64,000 nt of DNA from positions 547,680 through 611,679 of the forward strand of contig JAOZOU010000001.1 in assembly GCA_029933125.1 (NCBI GenBank). The letters are read 5' to 3'. Positions 1-9,584 of the stretch are shown here, piece after piece. How positions within the stretch are numbered: position 1 is the first letter of the stretch; each line of letters begins with the position of its first letter. The DNA is from a bacterium (GTDB taxonomy: Bacteria; Arandabacterota; Arandabacteria; Arandabacterales; Arandabacteraceae). The notes beneath the pieces were generated by a model that saw nothing but the letters and a program-made list of their open reading frames with translations, searched no databases and was not told the origin of the DNA. Made by a program: the position numbers and the translations under genes.

Positions 1-2
1 AG

Positions 3-812
3 CTCAGCCTGACAGCTTCTGATACCGCCTATAGCATATATCCTTTCACCATTGAACAGACAAGAGAGACATCGATACACTCAGTGCCACTCCTTGTTGC
101 AACAAAGATAGGCAAGCGCCTGGTTGTCACAGGAGGGTTTATCTTCTCTTTCTTTGACTCAAGACATACTACGTCAACTGATTTTGCTAGTGGCGAACTC
201 AATGATACACAGGATACCTATGACATGAGTGCTGATGGCAGAGCCTTCGCCATCGGGCTACTCACCGATTTTGATCTCATCACACTTGCTCTATTCTATA
301 GAGATGCTGTGGATCTTGATGGCTCCATGGAATGCCAGAACCGCTATGCTGGTATCTATTCTGTGAGGGATTTCACTCTGGCATCCCATAAGTCTTTGGC
401 TGTGGGGATCAGGACAAACCCTCTAAGATGGCTTGAGCTTGACGCAAGTTATTATCTCAGTCCATGGTCAAAGGCGACACTCGATGCCGAAACAATAACC
501 TCGGGTGCCCTCGAAAGATGGGCGGCAGGGATAAGATATACCGGAACACATCTCTGGAGGGCATCCAAGTATCCCCTGCTTGCTGGATACTATCGTCAAC
601 CTATGGATTGGCCTCATCAGGCGGACAGGTGCTACGAGCAAGTGTTTTCGCTTGGTACAGTCGTTCCAATTGGTCAGGACCGCGCCTCCTTGGCCCTGTC
701 AATAGAAATCGGTACCCGCGATGGCGGAGATCTCAGTCTAGAGGAACATTTCGTTGGGTTTTCTCTATCGATCTCAGCTAAAGAGGCATGGCGACGCGAA
801 ATCAAAAGGTGA
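3..812 (+). CDS. Outer-membrane beta-barrel protein, 5' end outside window
   Basis: The frame is open from the first bases of the window, so the gene begins upstream; a GTG at 84 is internal. The visible 269 residues alternate polar and hydrophobic residues in short strands and are rich in Gly, Tyr and Trp, as expected of an outer-membrane beta-barrel. The C-terminal stretch, a glycine-rich strand followed by LEEHFVGFSLSISAKEAW, resembles the last strands of FadL/PorV-type barrel proteins of FCB-type bacteria. The stop overlaps the Shine-Dalgarno of the next gene, also a predicted outer-membrane protein, so the two are probably co-transcribed. The function is not identifiable; the barrel call is inference from composition. 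Confidence 0.6.
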   Translation, partial: LSLTASDTAYSIYPFTIEQTRETSIHSVPLLVATKIGKRLVVTGGFIFSFFDSRHTTSTDFASGELNDTQDTYDMSADGRAFAIGLLTDFDLITLALFYRDAVDLDGSMECQNRYAGIYSVRDFTLASHKSLAVGIRTNPLRWLELDASYYLSPWSKATLDAETITSGALERWAAGIRYTGTHLWRASKYPLLAGYYRQPMDWPHQADRCYEQVFSLGTVVPIGQDRASLALSIEIGTRDGGDLSLEEHFVGFSLSISAKEAWRREIKR

Positions 813-826
813 AAGGGGGATATCTC

Positions 827-1318
827 ATGAAGTCCTTTGTTAGAGCATCGTTGCTCATTTCCTGCGCACTTCTCATCATGGTCGGTACTCTTGCTGCCCA
901 AGAGTATTACAAGTGGTACGGAATCGGTGGAGAGCTAAACGGCGAGAGGCGCTGGCTCGGACGAATAGGGATAAGTGAAAACTTCGGGACTGAAGTGATT
1001 TTCTCAATGGAACACATCTCCCAGGATTGTCCAGGGGGTAAGGGTGACTGTGATTACACGAGCCTGGACATAGGGCTGGGTGCAATCTATGATGTGGCAC
1101 CATTTTCAAATGTTTCTCCCTATCTTGCTGGAAGATTCATTCTTACTATGACAGGAGATGGCGATTCCGAGACATCGGGTACAATAGAAGCTGCTGGTGG
1201 GGTTGAATATCTGATCTTGAAGCGCATTGGCTTAAGAGGGGAACTTAACTTCAGTTTTCATACCGAACCAACGCAGGTTCGGACGACAACACTCATCGGT
1301 TTTCTCTTTTACTTATAG
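827..1318 (+). CDS. Small outer-membrane beta-barrel protein
   Basis: 163 residues. The ATG at 827 is chosen because a strong purine-rich ribosome binding site (AAAGGGGGA) lies about 6 bases upstream and the product then starts with a standard signal peptide (MKSFVRASLLISC, then a hydrophobic run ending LAAQ). The mature part has eight or so amphipathic strands and ends in a hydrophobic/aromatic strand (LIGFLFYL), the pattern of OmpX/OmpA-like porin-fold proteins. It follows the upstream barrel gene by 14 bases. No enzymatic motif is visible, and the specific function is unknown. Confidence 0.6.
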   Translation: MKSFVRASLLISCALLIMVGTLAAQEYYKWYGIGGELNGERRWLGRIGISENFGTEVIFSMEHISQDCPGGKGDCDYTSLDIGLGAIYDVAPFSNVSPYLAGRFILTMTGDGDSETSGTIEAAGGVEYLILKRIGLRGELNFSFHTEPTQVRTTTLIGFLFYL

Positions 1319-1408
1319 ATCGCCATATCTCACACTCAAGCATACCAGATTGGCTGCCGATAAGCTTACCTGAGGAAAGCATATTCACATCACAAACTAG
1401 GGTAAGAA

Positions 1409-3295
1409 ATGCGGCAACCTGAAAGCTGGGGAGTCAAGGAAGCAGGGAAGCAGTCTATTCTCGCGGCATCACCCATTGGGATACAGGGGAAGTTTCTCCT
1501 CCTCGTTACAGCCGTAATCGTCGCTGCTGTTCTTGGCTTCTCCTGGTTCTTCATTCACCATGAAAGAAGTGTCATAACTCAAGCTCTCCTTCAGCGTGCA
1601 CGCAGTCTTGCAACCAATCTTGCCTACAATAGCAGGCTCGGTGTTTTAGCAAGAGATACAAAGGGATTGAGTGAGCTTGCCTCAGGTGTCGCAATGGAGG
1701 AGGATGTTGTCTATGCAATGGTGATTGACAAGGATGGAACAATTATTGGACATAGTCTCTCGTCGCGAGTCGGAGAGAAGGCTGATATTCCTGAAAGCCT
1801 AACAGGTTTCGTAAATGACAGAGATCTTCCCATATCAGGTAATGAACCAAGAGAAGATCTCATCCACTTTATTACACCTGTTCAGATGGTGAAGCGAGAG
1901 CTTACAAGGGAAGACCTTCTCCTCGGTGAAACCGATATGACAGCTATCCCCAATCCCTACAACAAGCAAGAGGATGCCCAGGTTGAGGAGATCGGTCGAG
2001 CTGTTGTGGGAGTATCTTTGCAGGGCATTGAGCGCATGATGGACAGAGTCAAGGCAATAGTCGCACTTATTGCTGCAGTTATCGGTTGCGCATCCATCTT
2101 TGCGGTCTATGCAATGACTCGAGCAGTTGTCATTCCCATAAAAAACCTTGTTAAGGCAACTGAAGAGATAGCAGCCGGTGATCTCAGCCACATGGTTGTC
2201 GAGACGGGTTCCGATGAGGTCGCAGAGCTGGCGAGATCCTTCAATCGCATGGTCATCGACTTGCGAAGATCTCACGAGGAAATTGAGAACTACAGTCGCA
2301 CGCTTGAGTTAAAGGTGAAGGAAAGAACTGCAGATCTCGAGGAAGCCAACCGTACTCTCAAGGAAACCCAAGCACAGCTTATTCAGGCAAGCAAAATGGC
2401 TGCAATGGGGCAGTTTGGTGCAGGTGTTGCTCACGAGCTCAATCAACCCCTGGCTGGAATCAGCGGCTACACCGATCTGCTCTTACTCAAGCTCGAGAAG
2501 GACTCACCCGAGTGGCGATATGCCAAGAAAATTGAAGATCAATGCGTGAGGATGACCAAGATAGTAAACAATCTTAGAACATTTGCGAGACAATCTAAGT
2601 TCGAGTATGCTGAAACCGACATAAATCAACCCATCGATGACGCCCTCATGCTCCTCGGCGAGCAGTTGCGATCACACAATATCAAGGTAAGGAGGGAACT
2701 AACTCCGAGGCTTCCCAAAGTTCTAGCAGACGCAAATCAGCTCGAACAGGTCTTCCTCAATCTCATAACCAATGCCAAGGATGCGATTGAACCTAAAGGC
2801 AGTGGCGTGATCACTGTCATTTCTAGGCAGAGCACAAGTCCAGATTTCGTTGAAGCCCTTGTTGCTGACACTGGCACAGGTATGGACAGGGCAACCATCA
2901 ACGACATATTCAATCCTTTCTTCACGACCAAGGAGGTTGGAAAAGGAACAGGTCTTGGGCTTTCGATAAGTCTTGGAATCATCGAAAACCATGGCGGGCG
3001 AATTGAGGTTCATAGCGTCAAGGGCGAGGGCACAGTATTTAGAATATCCCTACCTGTAATTGGTGCGCCCAATTGCTGGGAGCTTGTTGATTGCTTGTCC
3101 ACATGTGGTTTTGAGAAAGAAAGCTGTCCAGCGTTCAAAAACAAGAAGGGCCACCTTTGCTGGGAGGAGATTGCCAAGCGCCATAGACGCAAGGGGGATC
3201 CTTTACCACCCAATTGCAGGAACTGTGAAGTCTACAAGCGTAAATCACTCGTCCCTCTTTCAGAGAGCTGGAAATTCGAGGAGGTTGCGGTCTGA
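1409..3295 (+). CDS. Membrane sensor histidine kinase with C-terminal cysteine-rich (two-CW) tail
   Basis: 628 residues. Order: short cytoplasmic N-terminus, TM helix near 28-50, extracytoplasmic sensor of about 160 residues, second TM near 213-238, HAMP linker, coiled coil, HisKA domain with phospho-acceptor H342 in VAHELNQP, and HATPase domain with N-box N455 (NLITNAKDA) and G-box near 513 (GKGTGLGLS). After the kinase core, from C556, comes an extra tail of about 57 residues with seven cysteines, beginning CWELVDC and containing a second CW and a CxxC; this matches the two-CW type of metal- or redox-binding appendage. The stop overlaps the start of the response regulator in ATGA, so the pair is translationally coupled. 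The signal is unknown. Confidence 0.9.
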   Translation: MRQPESWGVKEAGKQSILAASPIGIQGKFLLLVTAVIVAAVLGFSWFFIHHERSVITQALLQRARSLATNLAYNSRLGVLARDTKGLSELASGVAMEEDVVYAMVIDKDGTIIGHSLSSRVGEKADIPESLTGFVNDRDLPISGNEPREDLIHFITPVQMVKRELTREDLLLGETDMTAIPNPYNKQEDAQVEEIGRAVVGVSLQGIERMMDRVKAIVALIAAVIGCASIFAVYAMTRAVVIPIKNLVKATEEIAAGDLSHMVVETGSDEVAELARSFNRMVIDLRRSHEEIENYSRTLELKVKERTADLEEANRTLKETQAQLIQASKMAAMGQFGAGVAHELNQPLAGISGYTDLLLLKLEKDSPEWRYAKKIEDQCVRMTKIVNNLRTFARQSKFEYAETDINQPIDDALMLLGEQLRSHNIKVRRELTPRLPKVLADANQLEQVFLNLITNAKDAIEPKGSGVITVISRQSTSPDFVEALVADTGTGMDRATINDIFNPFFTTKEVGKGTGLGLSISLGIIENHGGRIEVHSVKGEGTVFRISLPVIGAPNCWELVDCLSTCGFEKESCPAFKNKKGHLCWEEIAKRHRRKGDPLPPNCRNCEVYKRKSLVPLSESWKFEEVAV

Positions 3296-3723
3296 TGAGT
3301 GGCAATATCCTTGTGGTTGATGACGAGCAGATAATCAGAGACTTCTTTAAGGATGTTGCACTGTCACTTGGTGGTTATGTCGATACAGCTGAAGATGGTG
3401 ACATAGCAGTCGCGAAATGCAAGCAGAGACACTATGACATTGTCTTTATGGATATGCGAATGCCTAACATGAATGGTCTGGAAGCTTGCAAGGCGATACT
3501 CAAGGTTGATCCCAAAACGAAGATAGTAATGATGAGCGGCTATGCCGAGGATCGTATGATGGATGAAGCTATCAAGTCAGGAGCCATAGCCAAACTATCA
3601 AAGCCCTTCGAGCTCAAAGCCATAGTTGAACTCATCGAGTCAACTACATCTTCAGGGGAAGAAACAGGTGGAGGCGGAGGAGGGACCGAGCCCCACAATT
3701 TCATCTGCCTCAAACTCCGGTAG
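3295..3723 (+). CDS. Single-domain response regulator (receiver)
   Basis: 142 residues, a CheY-like receiver with acidic pocket D9/D10, phospho-acceptor D53 in VFMDMRMP, and the conserved lysine in AKLSKPF near 103. There is no output domain; the last 20 residues are a Gly-rich tail. It overlaps the kinase stop by one base (ATGA), making this the cognate partner. As a stand-alone receiver it probably acts through protein contact, or in a phosphorelay with an output protein encoded elsewhere. Family assignment is secure, target unknown. Confidence 0.92.
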   Translation: MSGNILVVDDEQIIRDFFKDVALSLGGYVDTAEDGDIAVAKCKQRHYDIVFMDMRMPNMNGLEACKAILKVDPKTKIVMMSGYAEDRMMDEAIKSGAIAKLSKPFELKAIVELIESTTSSGEETGGGGGGTEPHNFICLKLR

Positions 3724-3893
3724 AGGTAGATCTCTGGGCCATGTCATAGACTTCTAAACAATCTTCGCTTAACTTCCAATTTATTTGCCTAACGTATGCT
3801 TCGAGCAGGTGCGATCAAACTATAGTTGACAGTCTTTCCAACATATGATAACCGAATTCTGTTTGTCCATCTGACACAGAGGAGGTAGAGGTA

Positions 3894-5360
3894 GTGGAGA
3901 AAACCTACTGGCCTTCGCGCATCTCTTTTGTTTTCGCAGCAATTGGTTCGGCGATAGGATTGGGTAATGTATGGAGATTCCCATATGTCTGCTATGAAAA
4001 CGGCGGTGGTGCGTTTATAATCCCCTACCTTGTTGCACTCTTTACCGCCGGTATACCTCTCATGATTCTTGAGATGGGGCTGGGACATAAAATGGAAGCA
4101 TCAGCTCCTGTTGCATTTGCTAAGACAGGAAGAGGCAGGGAATGGCTTGGCTGGTTAGCTGTAGGCGTTGGCTTCATGATCGTCTGCTATTACACGGTGA
4201 TAATGGGATGGTGTGTTAACTACTTCGGATTCTCTTTCAAACAAACCTGGGGTAGCGACACCCAATCTTTCTTCTACAATACATTTCTCCATTACTCAAA
4301 AGATCTCGGCGATATCTTTAGCCTCAATGGCCCCATACTTATCGGACTGGCAGTGTCCTGGATTCTCATCATTCTTTGTATCTGGAAAGGCGCCCAAACT
4401 GTTGGTAAAGTCGTTTATCTCACAGTTCCACTCCCATGGCTTTGTTTAGTCATCTTTGTCATTCGAGGCCTCACTTTGCCCGGAGCCGAACAGGGAATAG
4501 CCTACTATCTTACTCCAGATTTCAGCAAGCTTGCGGATGCCAAAGTATGGCTAGCGGCATATTCCCAGATTTTCTTTTCCCTCTCTGTAGGATTTGGCGT
4601 GATGATCGCCTATGCAAGTTTCCTCCCCCGAAAGTCAGACATTGTGAACAACGCATTCATAGTCTCGCTTGCCAATTGCGGAACGTCTTTTCTCGGTGGA
4701 TTTGCTGTATTCGGAACACTTGGCTACTATGCACAAAAGATGGGGGTGGAGGTGCAGGAGGTGGCAAGATCAGGTATTGGTCTGGCATTCATTACCTATC
4801 CAAGCATCATAAATCATCTTGGTAAAGCAGCACCACTTTTTGGAGCCATATTCTTCCTTATGTTGATTACTCTTGCAATCGACTCTGCTTTCTCACTTGT
4901 TGAAGCAGTAGCAGCTGGGGTTATGGACAAGTTCAATGCCAGGAGATTGCGGGTCAATTTTGGTGTAGGCATAATCGCCTTACTCATAGGTGTGATTTTC
5001 TCAACCAATGCTGGGCTCAACTGGCTCGACATTCTTGACAACTTCATGAATAAGTTTGGACTTGTCGTTGTTGGGCTGCTTGAGTGCATCGTGATCGGAT
5101 ATTTCTATGGAACAGATAAGATAAGGGATTATGTCAATAGCACTTCAGAGTTCTCAATTGGTAAATGGTGGGACGTCATGATAAAGATTGTGGCTCCTGT
5201 CGTTCTTGCCATAGCAGTAGCGATGGAAATCAAAGATAGAATACATGGTCCTTACGGAGGTTATCCGCGCTGGGCGGAATTTGCAGCTGGCTGGGCTGTG
5301 GTCATAGCACTACCCGTAATATCTCTGTTACTCATGAAGGCTAAGACCAGGAGGAGTTAG
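3894..5360 (+). CDS. Sodium-dependent amino-acid symporter, NSS/SNF family
   Basis: 488 residues with 11-12 predicted membrane helices. The N-terminal signature (SRISFVFAAIGSAIGLGNVW, then RFPY) is diagnostic of the neurotransmitter:sodium symporter fold (LeuT, MhsT, MetP) and contributes the substrate and Na+ sites. GTG start at 3894, preceded by GGAGGTAGAGG. A 40-residue single-helix protein starts 6 bases after the stop, and that arrangement is characteristic of MetP-type members that need a small subunit. Likely role: Na+-coupled uptake of a neutral amino acid at the inner membrane. The exact substrate cannot be read from sequence. Confidence 0.92.
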   Translation: MEKTYWPSRISFVFAAIGSAIGLGNVWRFPYVCYENGGGAFIIPYLVALFTAGIPLMILEMGLGHKMEASAPVAFAKTGRGREWLGWLAVGVGFMIVCYYTVIMGWCVNYFGFSFKQTWGSDTQSFFYNTFLHYSKDLGDIFSLNGPILIGLAVSWILIILCIWKGAQTVGKVVYLTVPLPWLCLVIFVIRGLTLPGAEQGIAYYLTPDFSKLADAKVWLAAYSQIFFSLSVGFGVMIAYASFLPRKSDIVNNAFIVSLANCGTSFLGGFAVFGTLGYYAQKMGVEVQEVARSGIGLAFITYPSIINHLGKAAPLFGAIFFLMLITLAIDSAFSLVEAVAAGVMDKFNARRLRVNFGVGIIALLIGVIFSTNAGLNWLDILDNFMNKFGLVVVGLLECIVIGYFYGTDKIRDYVNSTSEFSIGKWWDVMIKIVAPVVLAIAVAMEIKDRIHGPYGGYPRWAEFAAGWAVVIALPVISLLLMKAKTRRS

Positions 5361-5365
5361 TAGCT

Positions 5366-5488
5366 GTGGGAGCAATCATACTTGCAAGATTGCCAGGCTC
5401 GGCTATTGCCATGCTTGTAATTGCTGCTTCCGTGCTTTATGGAGGAATTGCTATTTGCCTTGTACTAGCAGCTAAGCGTAAGCCCTGA
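5366..5488 (+). CDS. MetS-like small subunit of NSS transporter (40 aa)
   Basis: A 40-residue ORF starting GTG at 5366. Its Shine-Dalgarno (AGGAGGAG) lies inside the last codons of the transporter gene. The product begins MGAIILARLPG, has one membrane helix (about residues 12-34, with the YGGIAI core) and ends in the basic tail AAKRKP. MetS-type small subunits of bacterial NSS transporters share this start, the W/Y-GG in the helix and the basic tail, and sit directly behind the transporter gene. The evidence is length, topology and position; sequence similarity over so short a protein is suggestive only. Confidence 0.75.
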   Translation: MGAIILARLPGSAIAMLVIAASVLYGGIAICLVLAAKRKP

Positions 5489-5512
5489 GACAAAATTTGC
5501 AGGCAGAGGTGA

Positions 5513-5542
5513 AAACGGATCCTCAAGTTTTTGAGACCGTTT
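5513..5542. terminator. Hairpin between convergent genes
   Basis: Nested inverted repeat: AAACGG (5513-5518) pairs with CCGTTT (5537-5542), and CTCAA (5522-5526) pairs with TTGAG (5531-5535) around a 4-base loop. It lies in the 80-bp gap where the symporter/MetS pair meets the leftward gene, so it may serve both strands. There is no long U-tract, so termination is likely but not certain. Confidence 0.4.
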
Positions 5543-5569
5543 CTACGGAGGAAGCAGCTGTAGGCAAGA

Positions 5570-6001
5570 TCAATCGAAGGGTGGCGGCATCCCCTTATCC
5601 TTCATCTTCTTCATTTCTTCCTCAAGTTTTGAAAGCTTTTCCTTCTTTTTCTTTTCTATTTCATCCAGACTGAGCATCTTTTCCGTCTCTTCGACCTGCC
5701 TCTGCTTGCGCCTGACGAATTCCTCGAGCTCATCCTCTATTGCTGGCTTCTCGGAAGCTCGTGGTAGATCCTCAAGCTTAAGATGGTCGCCCACCTCGGC
5801 TCTTATCTCGAAGGGATTTTCGATAACATGGAGTATCCCTTCCTCTCCAAGAGCAATGACGAGGTTTCTTGCGAAATCCACTGGAAGATCAAGAAGCTGT
5901 GCAATGTCCTCAGGGGTGGGAGGCTTATCCTTCCCGTGAGACAATACCCGGACAGCTGCAACAATCAGATGCCCATCCTCATATGATGGCTTGGCAGGCA
6001 T
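5570..6001 (-). CDS. Hypothetical protein, helix-turn-helix-like N-terminus and coiled-coil C-terminus
   Basis: 143 residues, not assigned to a named family. Residues 1-75 read as a small winged-helix-like domain (HLIVAAVRVLSHG, then TPEDIAQLLDLP), in the style of domains that recognise DNA or protein partners. From about 80 onward the protein is highly charged and dominated by Lys/Glu heptads (KKKKEKLSKLEEEMKKMKDK), a strong coiled-coil prediction. No signal peptide, so cytoplasmic. It stands alone, convergent with the transporter gene and divergent from the membrane protein at 6152. It could be a small regulator or structural adaptor; no function is claimed. Confidence 0.7.
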   Translation of the reverse strand: MPAKPSYEDGHLIVAAVRVLSHGKDKPPTPEDIAQLLDLPVDFARNLVIALGEEGILHVIENPFEIRAEVGDHLKLEDLPRASEKPAIEDELEEFVRRKQRQVEETEKMLSLDEIEKKKKEKLSKLEEEMKKMKDKGMPPPFD

Positions 6002-6151
6002 AGCTTCACCTCAAGTATGATTTCATACCATATTAGGCCGATGGCGTCAAGATTGGGCAAATCGCCAGTTAACTTAGAAATTGAATATAACATGTGAGAC
6101 ATCTACTATGGTTTAGTTAGGAAGCATAAGAACTCGCTTACGGAGCACACC

Positions 6152-6649
6152 TTGCGATCAAGGTATGGTATAGCTAGCCTAGCGCTCGCCTTCTACGCCT
6201 ATATGTTTATTCGCGAACTCGGGCACATTTCCACAAAACTGATATTTCGTTTGTCGATCGACTTGCGATTCATCTATGGCATCGTCCCATCTGTTGATGT
6301 TACAGGGTGCGCGAGCGAGCCCTTCGTTGTCGCACTTCTCATAGCATCAGGCCCAGTTGCAGCCTTGGCAGTAGGTTATATTCTCGTAACTATTCTTCGC
6401 TGGAGAATGCCACCCTCCCTCTTTGGATCGGCCCTTGGAATGCTCAGCTATTTTTGCCTGGTGCTTGACCCGATTTATTTTGCAGTGATACCAGTTCTCC
6501 ATCTGGGCGGAGAACCAGATGCTCTCATTTTAACGGGGAGGATTTCGCAGCGAGGTCTCATTGCAATTGCTCTTGGGGTCCTAACCCTCAATCTTGTGAT
6601 ACTGCGCCTCAAGCTTATTCCAATCCTTAAGGAGCACCCAGGCTCCTGA
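6152..6649 (+). CDS. Integral membrane protein resembling a degenerate M50 metalloprotease
   Basis: 165 residues with about four or five membrane helices. The start is taken as TTG at 6152 because GGAG lies 6 bases upstream and no in-frame ATG or GTG exists before it. Helix 1 contains FIRELGHISTKLIF, which looks like the HExxH helix of M50 site-2-type proteases with the first His replaced by Arg; an SGP motif and GGEPDA farther on are also M50-like. If the homology is real the zinc site is incomplete and the protein is probably inactive. Convergent with the next gene (9-base gap). Could equally be an unrelated small membrane protein. Confidence 0.5.
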   Translation: MRSRYGIASLALAFYAYMFIRELGHISTKLIFRLSIDLRFIYGIVPSVDVTGCASEPFVVALLIASGPVAALAVGYILVTILRWRMPPSLFGSALGMLSYFCLVLDPIYFAVIPVLHLGGEPDALILTGRISQRGLIAIALGVLTLNLVILRLKLIPILKEHPGS

Positions 6650-6658
6650 AGATCCTTA

Positions 6659-7327
6659 CTAACCCCTTGGCCCGATACAGGCTTTCACACAAATACCGCA
6701 AATGCGCGACCCAATATTCTCGACTTTGCGAATCCGATCCATCGTCTCGATGCACTTTGAAAGATCAAAATCCTCGAGGTTTCTACCGATGGCTCCACCT
6801 GGACAAAATTCAAGGCAGCGATAGCACGTACCGCAATCACCTTCTATCGGGGAGTCCGGCGGCAATTCGAGATTTGTAAGCACGCTCGCGAGCCTAAGGC
6901 GGGATCCATATTGAGGATGAACAAGCAAGTTGTTGCGGCCTATCCATCCAAGCCCCGCAAGTCTCGCAATCGCTTTGTGCGATAGATGACCCAGAAGGTT
7001 ATCCCAATCAATTATCTGAGACGAAGGCACAGGGAAAGCCTGCCCACCAAAGCGCGTTATGCATGCAGTAAGCCTCAATCCGATTTGATCCAACAGGAGA
7101 TTTACCTGCCGGTAGTGGTACTGATAGGTTCGGGTGGGATGATCGACTATATCTTCCACTACAGTATCACTGAGCTTATAGCCATAGCTTAAAGCGCACC
7201 TGTAGCCAGTGAGATCTATCTGACAGGGGATTGTTTCAAGATTGTCAAGAAGTGCGACACCAAAGACTGTTGCCCCCATCTCAGTGGCAATCGCTTCAAT
7301 GTCGTTTCTTACTTTGCCAAGGTCCAT
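6659..7327 (-). CDS. Short epoxyqueuosine reductase (QueG)-like 4Fe-4S protein
   Basis: 222 residues, the length of short QueG-like proteins that lack the C-terminal HEAT repeats of classical QueG (over 300). The central region (LAGLGWIGRNNLLVHPQYGS) is the family hallmark. Two ferredoxin-type clusters are visible: C165, C168, C171, C175 (CGTCYRCLEFCP) and C192, C210, C213, C217 (CGICVKAC). QueG proper uses cobalamin and two 4Fe-4S clusters to reduce epoxyqueuosine in tRNA; short homologues are mostly uncharacterised, so the tRNA role is inference. It is the last gene of the leftward lexA-headed run, 25 bases after guaB. Confidence 0.75.
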   Translation of the reverse strand: MDLGKVRNDIEAIATEMGATVFGVALLDNLETIPCQIDLTGYRCALSYGYKLSDTVVEDIVDHPTRTYQYHYRQVNLLLDQIGLRLTACITRFGGQAFPVPSSQIIDWDNLLGHLSHKAIARLAGLGWIGRNNLLVHPQYGSRLRLASVLTNLELPPDSPIEGDCGTCYRCLEFCPGGAIGRNLEDFDLSKCIETMDRIRKVENIGSRICGICVKACIGPRG

Positions 7328-7352
7328 CTCGTAGACTCCGAGAGATTGGAGT

Positions 7353-8834
<1,482 letters not shown>

Positions 8835-9584
8835 TCACTTCGCATGTGGTCCAGTGAGAGGAACGAAGCTGACAGGTGTTATCTTCTCGGTCTCTATCTT
8901 TCCCATAACTTTCTTTACACGGTAGAGGTATTGGAATCCCCGTGAGCCTACAGGTATCACCATGATCCCACCATCTTTGAGCTGCTCTATGAGAGGCTCG
9001 GGAATTTCAGTTGGTGCGCACGTAACAATAATGCGGTCAAAAGGAGAATACTCCTTCCAACCAAGATAGCCATCGCCAACCTTGACTTTCACATTCTTAT
9101 ACCCGAGTTTCTTAAGACGAGCCTCCGCCTCCTTAGCCAGTGGCTCTATAATCTCAATTGTGTAAACCTCACTGGCCAGCCCAGCAAGTATTGCAGCCTG
9201 ATAGCCTGAACCTGTTCCAACCTCCAGCACCCTATCTGTTGAACTGACATTAAGCTCCTCAGTCATCAATGCGACGATGTAAGGCTGGCTTATTGTCTGA
9301 CCATAGCCAATGGGCACTGGAGAGTCACTGTATGCATAATGCCGATACTGCTCCGGGATGAAGAGGTGGCGAGGAACCTTGAGCATTGCGTTTATCACAC
9401 ACTCATCCTTTATGCCACGGGCAATAATCTGCTTTTCAACCATTCGCTTTCTTGCCTGCTCAAAGGTCTCACCCTGCTGTGGCTGTCCGCATGATAATCC
9501 CAAGATCAAGCAAGGCAAGGAGGCAAGGAAAAGAATCAAGCTCAAGGAGCTGAGCCTGCGGTAGAACTTAACCCTAGTCAACAT
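8835..9584 (-). CDS. pcm: Protein-L-isoaspartate O-methyltransferase with N-terminal export signal
   Basis: 249 residues, against roughly 210 for the cytosolic enzyme; the extra N-terminus is a basic start (KFYRR) plus a hydrophobic helix ending LGLSC, i.e. a signal peptide or weak lipobox with C32, or a membrane anchor. The core is typical PCMT: ARGIKDECVINAM, the VPRHLF loop, GYGQTISQPYIVA, and SAM-binding motif I VLEVGTGSGYQAA. It repairs isoaspartyl damage in proteins using SAM. Where an exported form would obtain SAM is not evident. The gene overlaps the upstream phosphatase gene by 11 bases and precedes guaB by 6. Confidence 0.9.
   Translation of the reverse strand: MLTRVKFYRRLSSLSLILFLASLPCLILGLSCGQPQQGETFEQARKRMVEKQIIARGIKDECVINAMLKVPRHLFIPEQYRHYAYSDSPVPIGYGQTISQPYIVALMTEELNVSSTDRVLEVGTGSGYQAAILAGLASEVYTIEIIEPLAKEAEARLKKLGYKNVKVKVGDGYLGWKEYSPFDRIIVTCAPTEIPEPLIEQLKDGGIMVIPVGSRGFQYLYRVKKVMGKIETEKITPVSFVPLTGPHAK

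Noticed and set aside
3-1318. Assignment of the first two genes to a type IX secretion component such as PorV
   Set aside because: The C-terminal exported modules elsewhere make it tempting, but the barrel proteins show no PorV-specific motif and no other secretion component is in the window.
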